The notes under the pieces: model-generated
Told to the model about the DNA's origin: nothing
Databases searched by the model: none
The model's input: only the letters and a program-made list of their open reading frames with translations
Made by a program: the position numbers and the translations under genes
Shown here: one piece after another, positions 60,980-64,000 of the stretch
Layout: each line of letters starts with the position of its first letter
How positions within the stretch are numbered: position 1 is the first letter of the stretch
Source: Eucalyptus grandis
Lineage: Eukaryota; Streptophyta; Magnoliopsida; Myrtales; Myrtaceae
Assembly (NCBI RefSeq): GCF_016545825.1
Contig: NC_052621.1
Location: forward strand, 37,462,687-37,526,686
Direction: 5' to 3'
DNA: 64,000 bases

Positions 60980-62534
60980 AGCCATAGGGGCACCCATTCC
61001 GTCCTTGTGTCTATTGGAGTGAGTAGTAAAAATTTGTTTTCTTGTAGTTGTTCAGTAGATTTGTATATGATTCAAAAGATCGTGCTGTTTGTGGTTAGAG
61101 TGAAAACAATTGTGCTGTCATTAGTTGCTGGACTGGTGTTGTATGTCCATGCCAAGGCATATGCCTTGCCTTCTTTTTCGTTGCTTAAGTAAAGCCCCTG
61201 TTGATGATGTGCAGTTGAATGCTCTCTTCATTAATCCTATTCATAATTTGCTATGTTTGGAGATTGTTTTTCACTTGCAGGAGTTCACGATTGAATATTG
61301 CTTTTTGGATTATTTCAATCAGTCGTAAAACGATAGGGAACTCACAGCCTGAGGACAACTTTGACAAAGAGTCATGTCACCATAACATAAATGAGTGTCA
61401 TATGGGCAACTTCCTGCTTTCAAATGTTCAGCCCAACTTCGATATCTAACTCAGCTAATGATGATTTGTAATAGACCTTTTCCTTCTCTCGGGTCTATTG
61501 GTGGACGAACTAAAATCTAATTAAGTAGAGAACATTTTTCCACAACTAAAATGCATTGATCATCGTTGTTGGGTGAGCTCGATTACACCATATTACACAC
61601 AAAGGACGCATTGCCCGACCTTTTATGCTGTATTGATTTCCAGAAACTCAGTAGTCAATGACCTTTCTAATTTATGAATCTTCAATCGACAAACCTAAAG
61701 TTAGGCTTAATCTGCTAGTGATTGATACCGATAACTATCGAAGATGAAAGGCATTCTATTGTGTACTATAATACCAACTAAGTTGTTGAGAACCACTCCT
61801 TGGTAGGCTTGCTTTCCCAGTCATAAAGCCACACCGTATAGTGGAGGAGATATAGAACTAAAATAGGAAAAAAAAATTGATGACGGCTTGTAAGAAGAGT
61901 GACTTCTACCCCTTTAGAAAAATAATTATGTCCCCATCGCAAGAATCTTGAGTGTTCTACACGTTCACAAAATCATGCAAGCGTAGCTGTATACAAGCAG
62001 GACATGCACACACCTAACCACATTCGCACACGAGCATGCATGCCCTATATATAGCAACAAATCAAAGCAAAGGTGTTCACGCCCTACATAAAGCAACAAA
62101 TCAAAGCAAGGTTTACACCGATGTCCATTATCTCTCCATAAACACATGCAGAGCATTTCACTTGCTCAGTCGTTTGTCTAACAACAAGAGTAGCATCTGT
62201 CAAATAGCAACCTGCGAATCACATAATCTGTACAACCATCTCTAGGAACAGTAACAATGAAGATGATCACTAATAAAGGTGCTATTCAATTCTCGGGCAA
62301 CAAAGAATTCTCAAAAATTGCCGCCTTATTGTCTTGTTGGCATTACAGGTCTAAGTACATCTTCAAAAGTAACAAGAGCATCTATATTTTGATCTTCATA
62401 GTTGATAAAGCTAAAAGGTTTATAGAATAATGTAATGTGGAGCTGCAATCGATGCCCAGAGCCTGAAGTTACTTCCAGCCCCAATAGTAAGTTGCTTGAA
62501 CTCAACAAATAATAGAAGACCTGTCAATAACACT
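60980..62534. other. Convergent 3' region between the F-box/LRR gene and DOT2
   Basis: Both 3' UTRs and AT-rich spacer. A 39-bp direct repeat (GCCCTATATATAGCAACAAA at 62042 and GCCCTACATAAAGCAACAAA at 62081) is the only structure seen. Confidence 0.45.
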
Positions 62535-64000
62535 TCAAGATTTCGGCTTCTTTGATGCTCCCAAGTTACTAGGCTCAGGCTTCCGCTTTATCCCCAAGAA
62601 ATGCTCAACCTAGAATACAGCCGAACATCAGAACTTATGAAGTATGAACCAAGGGCAGGTGCCTTAAAAGCCAGGACAAAAAGATTCCCTGGTAAAAGAA
62701 AACAAAAGGAGAAGAGAGAAGCCCTAAAACCATTTTGACAAACACAGCTTGATAAGAATATCACTAAAATCGTGATGCCTAAGACCTTGCTTTTCTTCTG
62801 AAAGTCTAGTAACTTTAGTCTAAAATGCATCTGGAAGCAGAAGTACAAAAATGATCTGATGGTGGCAAATACTCAGAAATTATTCCAAGTGGTGTTAAAA
62901 AGATAGCCTGGCAGTGCCGCATACATAGAAAACTTTGCACCTGAGACGCATCTTGATACTTTGCGTAAAAAATTATGGTGCAAACAAACACAGGCCAATT
63001 TCCTTTTTGCAATAAAATAAGAGTGATACTACATCAAAACTTGGGTCGACACTGACCTTCCTATCTCCGAGCATGGGCGTTAAGCTCCCGGGATCCTTCT
63101 CAATGGTGGCAAAGCCACTTCTTGGATCACTGTTTTGACTGGAAACACCCCAGAAGGAAAAAAAAAAAAAACAATTAAATAAACAGGCACAAAGTAACAA
63201 AAATCTAATCATTATTTTATCATTCGATTACCATGGTAAATAGACATTGCATGAAGTCCAGCTTACACTTATTAGATGGTGTCTGATTGTCTTCTCAGAT
63301 ATAGATTGTTTATCATCAATCAAGCAAGTCAGACCACTCAAATTTCTATTAAGGTGCCGCCTTTTTAAGCATAAAGATGGAGACATCTATAGGTTGATCT
63401 ATAAAGCATGGTCATAGGCTATGATTTTTAAGTTAACAAATTCACAAGTCTTGAAACTGGAGATTCCCCTCAAACGTCTGGGGAAATATAATCTGGAAAG
63501 AGTCATCCAGGCAGTGATCTATGGAGCTGTACATAAACAAACAGAAACATCTCCTCAGCAGAGCCCAGGCTCCGAGGATTTGGGATAAATACAAAATCTG
63601 AAGCAGCAAAGCGAGAAGACAGTCAAGCACTTTGGTCACGGAACAAGACACTCCACATCGACATCGTATAAAGTCAGGTTAATCTAAAATGCTATGTACT
63701 TAAATGCCAATGAAAAAAGAACTAGTAACTTGATTTTTTAACACAGGAAAACATACCCAGGCTTAACATGACCACTAAGCACAAGATAAGGTGTCTTCAT
63801 TTGAGCTTGAGCTTCCCTCATCCTCTCTGCTGACGAAGAAGGCGTGTCTGAATTCTTCATCTGCTTCAACTTCAATTCTTCATGGTATTGCTTCATGCGC
63901 TTCTCTTGCTTCATTTTGCCAGGCCCTTTTCCATGAAATTTATGGGAAAGCAATCGGAAAGCTTCCTTTGGGGTTAACTGTTGCAAAACATTCAAAACAA
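62535..64000 (-). CDS. DOT2: DOT2 / SART1 tri-snRNP-associated protein, 3' end only
   Basis: This is the C-terminus of the U4/U6.U5 tri-snRNP protein SART1/Snu66, called DOT2 or MDF in Arabidopsis; it is needed for pre-mRNA splicing and for meristem and vein development. Three exons are visible: 63757 to beyond 64000, 63057-63138 and 62535-62609. They join in frame (HVKPG|QNSDPRSGF and GDRK|VEHFLGIKRK) and end KKPKS-stop. Conserved blocks: LQQLTPKEAFRLLSHKFHGK, the Lys-rich KMKQEKRMKQYHEELKLKQM, and TPYLVLSGHVKPG. Introns are GT-AG, 447 and 618 bp. The N-terminal several hundred residues, including the RS region, lie outside the window. No defect was seen in the visible part. Confidence 0.95.

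Overview
The window is nuclear plant DNA. Genes carry GT-AG introns, plastid transit and N-myristoylation signals, and plant-specific families: vacuolar H+-PPase, arogenate dehydrogenase, DEAD-box helicase RH35, TTM3 and DOT2/SART1. The proteins read like those of a core eudicot. GC-rich first exons beside AT-rich spacers, and repeats with GC-rich cores, would suit a woody rosid (Myrtales is a guess from memory, not shown by the sequence).

Layout. 139-3219 (+) is the 3' part of a type I vacuolar H+-pyrophosphatase. 3.9-4.75 kb is an LTR-like block with TATA-bearing tandem modules. 4966-7072 holds a long inverted repeat: a broken minus-strand copy of arogenate dehydrogenase head-to-head with the intact plus-strand gene, only about 100 bp apart. 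A dead copy of H+-PPase exon 6 lies at 7.7 kb. After 3.4 kb of unexplained sequence comes a three-exon gene of unknown function (11288-12251, +). RH35 (12991-15350, -) and TTM3 (16732-17334, +) share a divergent 1.4 kb spacer. A 15-exon leucine-rich-repeat gene fills 20.0-29.0 kb.

32774-33340 (+) is a small SAM-domain protein and 36063-36677 (-) a serine-rich protein. From 37 to 46.8 kb the sequence is AT-rich repeat territory: a diverged tandem duplication (38.5-39.8 kb) and two adjacent PIF/Harbinger-like foldback elements sharing a TAA. 46869-47306 is a first exon broken by three frameshifts. 51.4-52.85 kb is a degenerate array built on TGGGCC. 53.0-57.65 kb has minus-strand coding signal I cannot name. 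59579-60979 (+) is an intronless F-box/LRR protein with a 5' UTR intron. 62535-64000 (-) is the 3' end of the spliceosomal gene DOT2/SART1.

The genes do not form a pathway. They are housekeeping and regulatory genes in ordinary plant order. The local novelty lies in duplication and repeats: the arogenate dehydrogenase hairpin, the displaced H+-PPase exon, the paired foldback elements, the TGGGCC array and the frameshifted exon.
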